Assembly (NCBI GenBank): GCA_034008185.1
Contig: CM067082.1
Span: 128,713,988 to 128,777,987 of the forward strand
Direction of reading: 5' to 3'
From: Gorsachius magnificus
Lineage: Eukaryota > Chordata > Aves > Pelecaniformes > Ardeidae
DNA length: 64,000 nt
Shown here: positions 1 through 12,231 of the stretch, one piece after another
Numbering within the stretch: the stretch's first letter is position 1
Layout of the letters: every line of letters begins with the position of its first letter
The notes under the pieces: generated by a model
Told to the model about the DNA's origin: nothing
What the model saw: the letters and a program-made list of their open reading frames with translations, nothing else
The model's database searches: none
Translations under genes and position numbers: made by a program

Positions 1-34
1 GTTTACATGTTGGTCTAGTCAGGTTTAACAGGTA

Positions 35-295
35 TCATAGAATCGTTTAGGTTGGAAAAGACCTTTAAGGTCATCAAGTCTAACCATTAACCTAACACTG
101 CCATCCCACCACTAAATCATGTCCCTGAGCACCTCGTCTACCCATCTTTTAAATAACTCCAGGGGTGGGGACTCCACCACTTCCCTGGGCAGCCTGTTCC
201 AATGCTTAACAACCCTTTTAGTGAAAATATTTTTCCTAATGTCCAACCTAAACCTGCTGTGGTGCAACTTGAGGCCATAATTCTATGATTCTATG
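35..295 (-). mobile_element. CR1 LINE 3' end, 5'-truncated
   Basis: This is the 3' end of a chicken-repeat-1 (CR1) retrotransposon read on the minus strand. Its 3' end lies at the left, with a CATAGAAT tail unit and the usual block about pairs of bases that reads 'gatgacctt.aaggtcttttccaacc' on the minus strand. The body continues through the conserved stretch on one large exon end (wording 'cctgggcagcctgttccaatgc' region near 185-205). It is cut at about 278, well inside the normal element, so it has no open reading frame. The last 16 bases (280-295) are two ATTCTATG units in plus orientation, which is the tail motif of a CR1 lying the other way. A second nearly empty insertion or a local inversion could explain that. 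Confidence 0.9.
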
Positions 296-2800
296 TACTC
301 CTTAGAACATTTCTCATCCATTAAATTGAGTGCTTTCTAGGAAAACCTCTTCCAAGTATCTGTGATTTTTGGCTTATGACAAAGGTAGTTCTGTGTTATA
401 AAAGTTTAGTCGTTTTCTGATATGGTTTTGCCTGCCCCATGAAAATCTTTAGGAACACTTAGGATTATCACTTTTTTCTTCTGGTTTTGGAAGGATTTGT
501 CAAGACTTGAGGAGAGCTTCTTAGCTCTTTGTCATGATGGTAGCAGTTTTGGCGACCTAGCTGCTTAGTCAACTTGCAAAATCATTACAAGCAACCTTAT
601 TGGGGGAAAAGAACAAGTATTTTACACAGTTCTGCTACAATCAACTCTATACTATGAATTTGTTGCATCAGAGGAGCAAGCTTACTCATGGGAAGCAGGG
701 GAATTAAATGCCTCCCATCTGAGTGCCGTGGCTCTTTGTGTATGCTCGAGGCATAACCTGTCATAAAATTGCTGCTGATAAAACAAAGGCCTTTTTCTAT
801 TACTTTTTGTCCTACTTGCTAGATAAAAAGTATAGACAACAAAGACTAACAACACAATGTAATCATGCAAAAGTAAAATCAAGTTATTAAACTGAAGTAA
901 TTAGAATCCTGTTGTTGCTTAACCTCTGTGATTTTTTTTTTTTAAGACTGTTCTGTATAATTTTGTAGTTAGCCCTATAAACAGTTTTCTAATGTAATGT
1001 CGTTATATGGACTGAACCACAACTTAAGGCTGGCAGCTGACTGCCATTCAGTGCATGAAATGTAGGAAGAATGGCTTTGAGTAAAATTGCTTTGTGAAGC
1101 ATTTTAAGAATTGACTTTCGTCATTTTTGTTTGCTTTTTTCTCATGAACAAAGGAGACTTTTTCTCTCGGAAATATAAATGGAAAAGTATGCTAATGAGT
1201 AGAAAATTCCTTCACATACTCTAAAGGATGGTTACAATACCAAGAAGAACTGAGGTTCTGATTTCAGGCTTCATCAGCCAAATGATGCTGTTTGGAACAA
1301 ATTCTGCCTGAGGTCACAGCTAAAACATTTATTTAACTAGTCTTATTATAAAGCTTTATGTCTTAATAGACTTCCAAAAGAAATTAATAATTCAAAAAGA
1401 CATCTGTTAGTAAATAATTTAAATAACTGATTTTAAGCTAATAGTCATTAGTTACTGATGTGATATTTCTGAAGAACAGTTCTCCAATAGAAAATAATGT
1501 GCGGCAAGACTTCAATAAGAGAGTAAGTTGACAGTCTGCAATATGTGAAATGCATTCTCCTACTTGCCTGCTGCCATTAGTTCTCTTAACTAAGTGAATA
1601 AGCTTAAATGCTTTCAGTATTTAAGATTGGGCATGGACACAAGCTTGGGCACTGAAGGATGTAAATAGTAGACGGACAAGGCTGCAATTTAAGGTATACA
1701 AACATATACAGTGTGACCAGGTCCTAATAACATTTGGATAATGATTTAAGGTAAGTTTTTTGTTTGATAGCTTCTTTAAAATTAGAAAGCTTTCCTCCTT
1801 AAAGCCATTTAAAAAATAAAAAAAAATCATCACATACTTTAAAAGGAGCTCAGCTGTGAACTTTGGAGAGTGCTGATGCTTCTGCAAGGATTCATGTGAT
1901 GACATTTGGAGACTTCAGGGTTTCTTTGGTGGACACAGACCTCTTGCATTTCCTTGTGGTGACCTAGGCTTAACTACAGATATATATTCCCCATATCTGC
2001 CATAGAAACCTGTACGGCCTATTATGGTTTTATTTTTCTGTTTTGGTATTTCTGGTGAATAAGAAATTGCATTCTGAGTCAATGGAAACAAAACCTTGAG
2101 TAGTGTCATTTTAGGCTTAGCTAAGTCCTCGATTTATGTACAAGTGCAGTTAATTGCATGCTGAATTCAGTATCTTGTATACATTAAAATATGAAAGAAA
2201 TAATATAGCACTAGTCATAACATGGGGAGACTAGTTTAACTTTGACCAGTAACTAGTTTAATAACTTCTAAGCAGCTTAGTGGACACACTTTTTTCTTTC
2301 AGTTCTTGGTAAGTTACAAAGGAAATTCCTTCAGTTCTTGATACCTTGAAAAAATAATGAAACTATTTTTTTGTCAATATAAAGGAGATTTTAATGTTTG
2401 CTGTTTACTGTTGTTCATTGGTTAGTTCATTAGCTATAAATATAAATAAAGATGTTAACTTGAAAATTCATACTGTACTAAAGTTACTAAAATGTAAAAT
2501 CTAAATATTTTTTGCATTTAGAAATGTTGGGGAATAGAAGGGAAACTATAAGAGTACCTCTACTGGATGAAAGTTGAAAATTTTCAACACCAGCAATTAA
2601 TTAATTCTTAAGAAAGTGAGTAAGAAACAGAGGCAGCACAAAGCAATCTTTTGCTTTGAAGAGGCTATCGGCTTCTGCTGGTCAGCAGTTTGTGTATTCC
2701 AAGTCCAGATCTCTGCGTGATCATCATGTTTAATGATTTATGCTTTACTACCTTCTATAATCCTCCTTTTTAGCATTTGACCTTCAGAGTATGTTGTGAC
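296..2800. other. AT-rich non-coding DNA
   Basis: No gene or recognisable repeat was seen. Open frames here are short (under 100 codons) and have no coding character. Several AATAAA-like words occur, but with no exon upstream they carry no weight. Confidence 0.6.
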
Positions 2801-2819
2801 AATGAATTCCACAAAACTG

Positions 2820-3345
2820 TTAAGCATCTGTAGAATAACTCTTCCTTTCATTTGAAAACTGCCAATAATTTTATTAAATGGCCTCTAGTTTGTGAGCCTG
2901 CATTTCTCTTCCATGCCCTTTTGATTTTATGGACCTCTGTTGTAGCCCCTCTGTATGCATCTCTCTTCCATGATGAAAAATAGTTTTATAAGAAAAGTCA
3001 CTGTATAATCTCTGAGCATCCATGTTGCTATACCCTACATCCTTTTAGTTCTTCTGTATCTCTTTGGGATAGAGTAAAGAGAACAGCAATCAGAATTTGA
3101 GCTGCCTGGGAGCTGTGTGTTTAATGAAGTCACATTATGATGATTCCTGTTTTTTTTTATCTAAGTCTTTCCAATTAAGCCTTCTCCCATCTATGCCATT
3201 GCCAAAACGAATAGATTTACATTTATGTAATGCTTTACATTTATAGGCAGTGAATTTCATCTGTAATTCAACTTTCCACACTTGTGGTTGTGGGATCCTT
3301 CTGCAACTTTGACCATTCTGAATCACTAGCAGGTGTTTTCCCTTC
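2820..3345 (-). mobile_element. Fossil CR1-like LINE fragment
   Basis: This is a heavily decayed CR1-type LINE on the minus strand, much older than the avian CR1 ends elsewhere in the window. The minus-strand translation at 3210-3260 reads MKFTAYKCKALHKCKSI, which resembles the 'MKFN-DKCKVLHIG' block downstream of the reverse transcriptase catalytic motif in CR1 proteins. The flanking DNA keeps the order of ancient amniote CR1: the 'tttgattttatggacct' stretch near 2920, a 'ctctttgggat' stretch near 3060, then 'gtgaatttcatctgtaatt' near 3250 and 'gggatccttctgcaact' near 3290. Many indels break the frame. The boundaries are approximate and the call rests on memory of the consensus. Confidence 0.55.
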
Positions 3346-3420
3346 ACTATTGCTTTTTGAACAGTTATCTTTTCTTCACTTATGAATAAAAGCGTATACA
3401 TAAATATATCTATAAACAGA

Positions 3421-3478
3421 TTAATTATATATTTTATATATTATATTATGTATTTATATTCTTTATCTTTTTTTTAAA
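3421..3478. repeat. AT-rich low-complexity tract
   Basis: Nearly pure A/T, mostly TATAT and TTATA words, ending in a T run followed by an A run. Confidence 0.8.
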
Positions 3479-3546
3479 AAATTTTCATTTGTATCTTGGT
3501 TTTTCTATTAATAGTCTATTTATGTTCCATGAATAAACTACCATTT

Positions 3547-3588
3547 TGCACACACATGTGTGTATATGCACATACACACGCATATATG
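3547..3588. repeat. Perfect alternating purine-pyrimidine tract
   Basis: Forty-two consecutive bases strictly alternate pyrimidine and purine, made of CA, TG and TA steps with one CG. Such tracts are classical candidates for left-handed Z-DNA and are often unstable microsatellites. Confidence 0.85.
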
Positions 3589-6500
3589 AATTCTCATACT
3601 CCCATTTTTGGTTTTAGTATCTAATATAAAAGTGTAGATATATTTAATCTTAGCCTTATTACTAATTTTCATATGTCCTTTTTAATCCTTACACCAACAG
3701 TTTTGTAAAATTGTCAGAGACTTTCTAATCTAATTTTGTAGCCATTCTTCCTCCTGTTAAAATTATAGCAGTGTTGTATGAGAGTTCATTCTGGGGTCAC
3801 TGAATCTGAGATTTATACCAAGATGCTTAAAAATAGCAGCTGGCATCAAAAGTAGTTTTTAATAGTCCCATATTCACCTGGACAAGATCTGCTATGCAGC
3901 TTCACCTGGAGACAGGGATTTTTTTGCGGCCCTGGATGATATTTATTTTTATAAAGTTTAAACTTTGTAAGGCTCTGGCTCTGCAGTTTTAACCTCTGCT
4001 TCAGTGGGGTGGAGCAATTGCCACTTACAACCAGTTCACTGTAATTTTGCAACTTTTTGGAAATACTTGCCTGTTAGAGAAGTTCCACAACTGGAAAATG
4101 TAATCAAATCCCAGTCTGCACAACGCAGTAAAACTCATGCCTTCTGCATTGCACCTGGCTCTCATTGCTCTCTCTGCAATTGCTATTGTATCTGGAGAAA
4201 ATTTATTCAAAGAAATACCAAATGTGTTCACACCTTCCACACCTTCTTGAAGCAGTTCCCTGTGGCACAGGAGTGGCGTATGGAGAAGCAGTGTCAGTAT
4301 GTGTGCGCTCGTCACAGGTGCAAACACTCCCATCGAAGCGTGTTCATGAGCGTGTGGGTTCGGTGAAGGCATGGGTATGTTCTGCGGGATGCTGCACACA
4401 CCCTTCGGGAATCCTCACCTGGGGGTAGAGGGAAGTTTCTCTGTGCTGCGTGCCCTGTTTTTACATAGCAAAGCGGCAGGGACTTGCTGGCAACAGAATG
4501 CTGTCCATGGGCTTGCAGTGAAGGTGAAGATTAGACCCAGATCAAAATTGTTCACGTGCTATGAAGTGCTAAGATTTTAAGTATTTCGTTTGAGAGCGCT
4601 GGCTTATTGCCTGTATGCAATGCTAATACTGCTTCATGTCATAGGTAGAGCCTGTCAGATACTCAGAGGGCTGTAGTGGTGTTTCGTATGGTTACTCCTT
4701 GGTAGTTGTGTATGGATGACCGTCCACGCTATGAATTTATAAGCACATTTAAAATATGGCTCTTCATTTGTGGTAGCTAAGGACATTCTTGTTTGTTTTC
4801 CTTGTAGTTGAGTGCAACAGAGAGCCTCTCTTTGCTGAGTAAACTTCAGTAAAGAGTTCAGCTGCCTCTTAACAACAGTAGTAAGGAACATTGGACTCTC
4901 AATCCTTCCCGGTTTGTTTGGAACAAATTTTTTCCAGCTGAGAGGCACTATGTTAACAAAATAAATAAAATCGCAGAATAATGACCTCCTTACTTCAGTA
5001 GGCTAGAAGAGTTCTAAAAATGTGTTTGAAATCTGGATGTCACTTTTCTTTTATAACGTAATTAGATCTGAAGAGCCATCGTGAGATTGAGCCCATACCA
5101 CCCAGTCAGCCCTGCACTGCAGTGCTTCTAGCAGAAAGCTGTTGCAGATGAGAAGTAGGGGTTGGGTGGGTTTCTCTTTTTTTTTTTTTCTTTTGGTTTG
5201 TGTTTTGTGTGTGTGTGTTTGTTTAAAGAAATGCTTCTTAAATACCCAGTATTTACTTGCTGTGACCTCCTGTGTGATATTGATTATAATTAATGTTGAA
5301 CTAGGGTACATCTGCATTTCATTTTGAAAAGAATGAACTGGAAAGCATTGCTTAGGCTCGTTAAGTAATTGTGCTTTGTTTTCATACTGGGAAGAGTTGC
5401 TTCTTGTTAGGAGAAGAACCACATGTTTGCATATTTCCTGACATGGTCCCATTCACTAGATGTGAGTGCTTTTTTTCTGAGTTCTAGTTCAAACAGTGAC
5501 GGCAAGACTTAGCCTGAAGCTTTTTAATAACAGTAGGAAAACATGTAGGTATTATCCTCACGTAATCTTGCCTGTCAGCTACAAAGACTTGTGCTTCTTG
5601 GTTTGCTCTCTGTTAATTGGCTTTTGTCTGGGCAGCGCAGGATGAAAAACTTCTCTTGTAGGCAAACAAAGTCAAAAGCCTGAGGGGGCTGAGGCTAGTG
5701 CCGTTTCTTACCACTGGCCTCAGAAGGAGCCAGGACTAACCCAGAAATGTTGCCTCTCTTCCTCATGGGTGCCATTTTCTCCATAGTTCTTTATCTGAAT
5801 GCAAAATTGCTGGGCAAAGTAGAGAAATTTGTGTGAGCTTTTGTTGCTCTGCTTGTCCTGGAATCTGATTTATGTGAGAATACTTCTTGTTTGTTGGTGT
5901 TAGAAATAATCAGAATAATTAAGATGGAGAAATTAAAGAGTCTTTGAGTGTTTATCATGTGAGACAGAATTAAAAACTAAAGCCGTGATTAATAATTTAG
6001 TATTTATTAAATTATATTAAACTGGGGCTGTAAGAAAAGGAAGGATCTAGCATTTTAATTTCCAAGACAAAAAAGAAAAAAGGAATAGTTTTATTTTATG
6101 GATGGGCATTTTTCTGCAAAAGGTGGTTGTTTTCCTGCATCATATGCTATATCCACTGAAACAGGCTTGTTTTTCTGTGTTCTCCTGCTTCTTTTAGACT
6201 TATAAAAATGAGCATGTTACATGAAGATATAATGTGGCATATCCTTAAAGGTCCCTTGTGGTCCTTTGTGGATAAGATTAACAGCTGTCTTCGCTTTACC
6301 CAACCAGAGTTGTACAGAAAGTGCTGAGCACTTGTTAAACTCTAGATGAGACCTGAAATACTTCCATTAGTAGATCATCTTGCTACAGGTTTCCCTTTGG
6401 CTTTAATACAAAGCAGGATTAAAAACTGCTGAACTTTAATCCTGTTCTAGGATTTTGTTATCTCATATGATTAGCTGACTTCATGTTAAGTATTCTGTGC

Positions 6501-8061
6501 CAAGTTTGCCAAATTGGTCCATGCCTGGCGTCTTGCAGAGGCCAGCATTGCACCACTGGTCCCTCTTCAACCCCTTGCTGTGAAAAATGCTTCAGTTTCT
6601 TGGTTTCTCTTGATCTTAACTCCTTGATTTTAGCATTTTTTGCCTCGTTGCTTGTGGCAATACTGGAAGTTTCCAGGGGCAGCACGTTACCTGTGAGACG
6701 TGTCTTGGAAAGCCCTGATCTGCTCCAGCATCGTTCCCCTGTTGCTGCAGGGCAGAGCTGGGAGCTGGGACAGGGACCCTTGCCTTGGCTTCAAGAGGCT
6801 GAGCAGTGACCAGAGCTGCACCTCTATTAAAATTTTAAAATTCAGGGTCATCTGAGCAGTGCAGACACATCTCTGACAGCTTTCGCATCAGCTGTCATTC
6901 ACAGGCACTTGAGGAAACCCACAAGATAAATCTGCTCATTGCACACCCAGAGGTGAAGAGCAGTGGTGCATGATCTGGCCGTGCTGTCCTCCCTGCAGCT
7001 GCCTGAGGTGGGGGGCCAGGACCCTTCAGGGCTGCCTGCGCCCCTCTGGCTGGCAGAGATCTCGCTGCCATTTAATTGGCATCTCGTGCCCTCCAGGGAC
7101 CGTGGCCGGCTCCCTCCTCGCCTCGTCTCTCGGTGCCTGCAGTCCACAGCACGTCCCTCTGCAGTACTGCACTGCCCATGACTTGTCATGTTGGTCTACT
7201 AGCACGGGCTGTGTCCCTCTGGGGGTTCTATCGGCAATGCTGTCCTCAGGATTGTTTTTCAAGATATGGTTATCAGTTTAATTTGCTTAAAATTTGCCAT
7301 AAGGAGAAATAGGCCATGAGGTCTCTCTTCCTGGGAGGAATTTCCACCAGGCAAAATCTGTCACAGAGCATTAGCTGCATGCTGTCACGCTGTGCTACTA
7401 AGAAAAAGAGCAAGTGAAACTAAAATAGTTTGGAAGCAGTTTATCTCTGTTAAAATTTCACTCCGTTACTCCGTATAATCTGTGTGTTATTAGGAAGATG
7501 GGACCTTTTAGGAACCAGGCTGCTCGGTCAGTGCTTTAAATCCTGAAATCTCAGGTCTCTGATGCTTTTGCCTCTGCTGTAGATAGTTTTGATATTGCAT
7601 GAAATTATGACTTTTGGTGTGGAGTAAGGAGCAAATGAACTCTTAGCATTTGGAGAGCCTTTCCCACAAAGTGAGAAACCATGGAGCAGATGGATTTAAT
7701 ACACCAGGATACACTCACTGACCCTGACAGAGATACAGACTGCTGCTGAGGCCTTGAAGTTGTCTTTAATGATACAGTCTTAATACTTGGTGGTGGTTAT
7801 GCGAATGTAGGGATAAAAAAATTGCATGTTTATGAGATCTAGATCCACTGTATCTAGTGCTTTTGACTAGATTTGGAATGAGATAAAGTTTGCAGACTTT
7901 TCTGCTGTCAACAGCCAAGCAGTCTGTAGTTTTCCCCTAGAATCTCTGAAGTTAATTGTTCTTGAATCAGTTCTTTGTGTATCGGGGGGAAGAACACTAC
8001 TTCATATTCCTAACAAAGAGATTGTGTATTAGTTCTAAAGGGTAGGTACGTAGTTTGAACT
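3589..8061. other. Non-coding DNA with no recognised gene
   Basis: Mostly AT-rich unique sequence. A T run followed by a short TG repeat lies at 5177-5218. A GC-richer patch with several CpGs lies at about 6960-7160; the open frames that overlap it on both strands (60-108 codons) are a product of its base composition. No splice-bounded exon stood out. Confidence 0.55.
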
Positions 8062-8628
8062 ATGTTTAATACTCAGTGCAAATTTAATAACTGGAATCTG
8101 TTTTGTTTCAACAGTTGTTCACACCATACGATTAGCGTAAATAACCAGTTATTAGTGTTTGATGGCAGGAAGACTAGGAGAGAGTGGGTCTGTAAGGCTT
8201 GGGATTTTTTTTTGTTTTTTTCTTTTCATATCCTTGATAAAACTGATGCCACACGTCTTAGGCAGAGCAGGTTAAGCTACCACCTGATCTCTCCCTATCA
8301 CTGTTTACAATTAAGCCACTTCTTCATTGGCAAATATAATGAATGTTTAGTAACCATTACTTTATGTGTGGATTCGGGAAGGTTGAGAATAGCAAAAGGC
8401 CAAGACCAAAAGAGTCTGTTGCTCCCTCTTAAAACTGAAGAAAACCGTCACCACCACCAAAAAGCCAGTCCAGCATTATTGCTTAGCAATTCCATGTCTC
8501 AAGTTCTGTTTGATATCTTCGTTATATTATTAAATATTCCCAAATGTGTCAATCAGTTCTTAATCTATTTCAGTATGAGTGTTATGTGTGACTTGCTTTC
8601 TTCAAAGAACACAAAATATATTTGTTAA
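8062..8628 (+). other. Long open frame of 188 codons, probably not a gene
   Basis: This is one of the longest open frames in the window outside the CR1 protein. The predicted product has no domain I recognise. It is rich in F, L, S and H, contains a run of HHHQK near residue 130, and uses codons that look like translated AT-rich non-coding DNA. There is no promoter, polyadenylation context or splice site that would decide for a gene. It is listed because its length is somewhat unusual for this base composition, but a chance origin is the better explanation. Confidence 0.12.
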
Positions 8629-9308
8629 CACTTCTTTTCATTAAACAACCTCATATCTTATTAAAATAATCAGTCATAAGAGTACAGTTATTGGCGTCAG
8701 GGATATTGGTTTTTTTTATGTAATTGCATGTATTGTTGATCTTTCTATGACGTTCACAGAATCAGTGTCACGCTAAGTATGGATCTGTGGGTCATCTTTT
8801 TTTGTTGGTTGCTTTTGTTTCAAAAGTACCGTTAACTTTCTCTTTTTGAATTGTGTTACTTTGTAATCTTTTGGACCTGTCCTTTGTTAGGGCAACATTT
8901 AAGGCTCACGGAGCTCTGCTGGCATTTTTTAATACTTTGGGATGCATGCTTTCTGCTTCTGAAAACTTAAAAATATTACTTCAAACAGTTGTTATTTAAT
9001 AACCTATTTTTTAATAAATAGAACATCATTATCACTCTAAAACACTGATACATCATTCTACTTCCTTTATATAGAGGAGAAATAGCTTTTGAACCCTTCT
9101 GCCTTTTGTCTCGAAAAGAACATCAAAAGGTACAAAGTTTTTAACTGTGAACTCATTGCTTGGTAACTTAGGCATTCCTTTCCATATAGCTGTAAGAGCA
9201 TCAACAGAGCATGTGAATTTCTGAAAGGTGCTTTCATGACCAGACTAGCCAGGATAGTTTCAACCATAGCCTTAACAACTCCTTTTGGCGGTGTGGTTTG
9301 TTTTTTGG

Positions 9309-9322
9309 TTTTTTTTTTTTTT
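9309..9322. repeat. Poly-T run
   Basis: Fourteen T residues after a shorter T run at 9301-9306, in otherwise unremarkable AT-rich DNA. Confidence 0.8.
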
Positions 9323-9832
9323 ATTCTAATGAAGCTTGATCCTAATAGATTTTTTTGTTGTTGTTGTTTGTTATTTTATTAAGTGTAAATTGAGCTGTGA
9401 TTTAATTTACCTTTTTCTCAAGTCTTACAGTGTTAGTAAATTGGGTTCTGGTAGAAAGTGGATTATGGAAAGAGCGTAACATTGAAGTGTTTGAGGATCT
9501 GCTCTGTGAATTCCCTTTGAATTGATTAGAGCAGACAGCTCCTGGCCCTGAAATCAACACAATTACAGAAGTGATTTTGGTTGCTAAGAAATGTCACAGC
9601 ACTATGAATGTTTTATTTAGAAAATAATTTAGCTCATCTTAGTTAAAAGTTGAGTTTCTTTAAAACATACTTTTTATTTAAAAAGGGGTGCTCTGTTTTA
9701 TCTCCTATAGTCAAAATCTGCGGATATTTTCATTATAATATTGACACATTTGGGAATGTTTAAGATTATTGAGAATATTTAGGATTATTTTACTCCTTTC
9801 TTTTATTCTCATTTTAATTTCTCACTTTTATT

Positions 9833-9854
9833 TAATGCTTATATATAAGCATTA
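9833..9854. repeat. 22-bp perfect palindrome
   Basis: The sequence equals its own reverse complement with no spacer. The left arm is TAATGCTTATA. Confidence 0.9.
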
Positions 9855-10266
9855 CAATATTTTAACTTCTTAATTAAATTACATGTTCCATGATTTGAAG
9901 TCCTCCTATTGTGAACTTGTAAGGAAATTGTTTTACTGCTGGTGTTCCACTACTGTATTAGATGTTCCTAATCTCTGTCTGTCTGTCTCAGGTAGGATGG
10001 TAGTATCTTTTTATTGGGAAAACTAGACTTGGATACTACAACTGAACATCGATATAATTAGTGCAAGTCCAGTCTAATTTTAGAGAAAGCATATTTTTTA
10101 GGGTATTCTTTCCTGTGCCAAATCATAGTAAGAACAGCCAGCTGTGAAATAAATCCAATCACTTGGTGAAAACCAACGTATCTCATCAAGAGATGAGATT
10201 TCGCCTTATGAAATCTCTTGAGGCAAGTAATATCAACATCTTTCAAAACTTTAATGTAAGAAGTTG

Positions 10267-10286
10267 CTAAATATTTAAATATTTAG
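10267..10286. repeat. 20-bp perfect palindrome
   Basis: Self-complementary without a spacer; the left arm is CTAAATATTT. It lies about 410 bp from the palindrome at 9833. Confidence 0.9.
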
Positions 10287-12231
10287 ACATTTCATTGGTT
10301 GGAGATAACACATTGTTACCTGTGGGATTATGGGGTGTCATGAAGACATTTATTGCTGTAAGTAAGGCAGATTTGAGTTGGTCATATTGGTCCATAACAG
10401 GTTTCAATTTACGAGGAAGCCAATGTGTAATGTATTTTTTTTGTCTCTGGACTCATCAAAGTCCATCTGTTCTGGATGTCAGTCACTTGTCCTCTGTTTT
10501 TTGGCATGCTTTTGTCACTCGTCTCTTGTAAATTGTACTCTGCTCATACTTCTCTGTTAGTAAAGGGGCTGTTTGCATCTGGGTAGCTTTAACAGTCTAG
10601 CCTAAATTCTTCAGCTCCTCATTAGCCTAGGCTGACAGAATCATGTTGAACCTCATTTCTCATGCATGCAGTGGTGTCCCAGAGTCAAGATGCCAGTTGT
10701 CCCACATGGACTGCCGCCCTGATGGCTAGTGCACCTCTAGGAACACCCAGAAGACAACCAGCTGGCAAGGGTTCATTCATGCCACTGTGGGACTTTTACC
10801 ATGGGGATAATACTTGTATCTCTGGATTGATATGAAACTGCTGTGTAACTTTTGCTAAGAATCATTAATAATCATCACTTTCTCTGACACAGCTAGGGCA
10901 AAATTTACATTTTATAAGGCAATCGTAGGTACCATAGTAAAACTGGACAATCTGCTGCTTCATTCCTTTGCAGAGAATGAGCAAAAAGTCACAAATATTG
11001 CTTGGATGGTTCATTGCAAAGTAATTAGTGATAGTAAGTGGTAAAGAAGTAAGAAGCTTTGTGAATAAAGGAAACCTGATGAGACAATATAAAAGCTAAG
11101 TGCCAGTAGCCAGAATTTGGTTAAGGAGTATCCAACTGTTCATGTTAAAGATTTTTGGGTGGGTTTTGGGAGCAGAGATGTTAAAATGTGTCTGTGGAGC
11201 ATTTTGCAGTAAATATGTTGTTGCCTTGCATCCCTGCCATGACTAATTTCTGTGTGTTTTTTCTTCAAGGGTGCTACTAGGTGCTTAGCTGGAGACAAAA
11301 TGAGTTTTCTCACAAAATCATGAGACCAGCAAGCTGTTCACGCAGCAGTACCTATCAAAATTTTTCAACCAAAACTTGCCACAAGATGTGGCACTGTGCA
11401 TCTTATGGCAAATTCTTCCAGAGCAGACCCCGTGAGGGGCCAGCAAGAGGAGGTGTTGGGGTCAGTGTGGGCTGGGGTGTGTGGTCCTCGCTGACTATGT
11501 GGTACCACTGATGGGAACCGTGCAGGAGGCACTTGCTCCGGAAATGAGGTCCCTTGGACAAGTTGGCCTTCAGGCTATTTCCTGTTGAGACGACTCTGGA
11601 TCCCTGGCGGAACCATTCAAGGGGCTTTGTACTTTGAAAACAAGAGCCCATTCTCTCCTGGGTAGAAGTGACAAGCTGGTGTGGAGGCAGAGCCTTCAAA
11701 AGTGTGTTTTGTTGATCAACTGTCAGAATGCGTGAGGCTTCTTCCCTTAACAAATGGCAACAAAACAGATAAAAGCCCTTACGTGGTGTTTGATAAACAC
11801 CTTTGAAAGTCTTGGGGAGCCCTGTTAACACTTGGTTGTATGTTGAGTTGTCTTCAATATAATCCTGAAAGTTACAGGAATAAATTCTATCAGTTTATCA
11901 TGAAATGAAGGTGTGTAAGAATCTGTGAGAAGTCTGTTATAACAAATGAGACCCAGGAAATGTGGGCTTGATTTGGGGTCTTTGCTACCACAGAGAATTT
12001 TAAGACAAGTATTATAATTTGGTCATAAAAGGAGTTAGTTGAAAGATGTATCGGAAGTCACAAGCAGTTGTGGATATTATTTGTGTTTGACTGACAATAT
12101 GCAAAAAAAGAGTATGTTATGATACATCCTTGTCATTCAAAGGTTTTATTTTTAGTCTCACTTTCATAGTTGTTTTCATTCTCTCCAGCATCAAGTTTCA
12201 TGTGCTATAAATCATTCGTGCACCATAAACC
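10287..12231. other. Non-coding DNA with no recognised gene
   Basis: Unique sequence with no repeat I can name. It includes a 142-codon minus-strand open frame at 11403-11831 of unknown meaning. Confidence 0.5.

Noticed and set aside
3846..4580. A run of overlapping open frames on both strands (60-124 codons).
   Set aside because: Frames overlap in several registers with no splice sites or domains. The pattern fits locally balanced base composition.
6458..6685. Minus-strand frame with a basic, charged stretch (IKELRSRETKKLKHFSQQG).
   Set aside because: It looks protein-like but is short, has no splice borders I could accept, and a plus-strand frame of 108 codons overlaps it.
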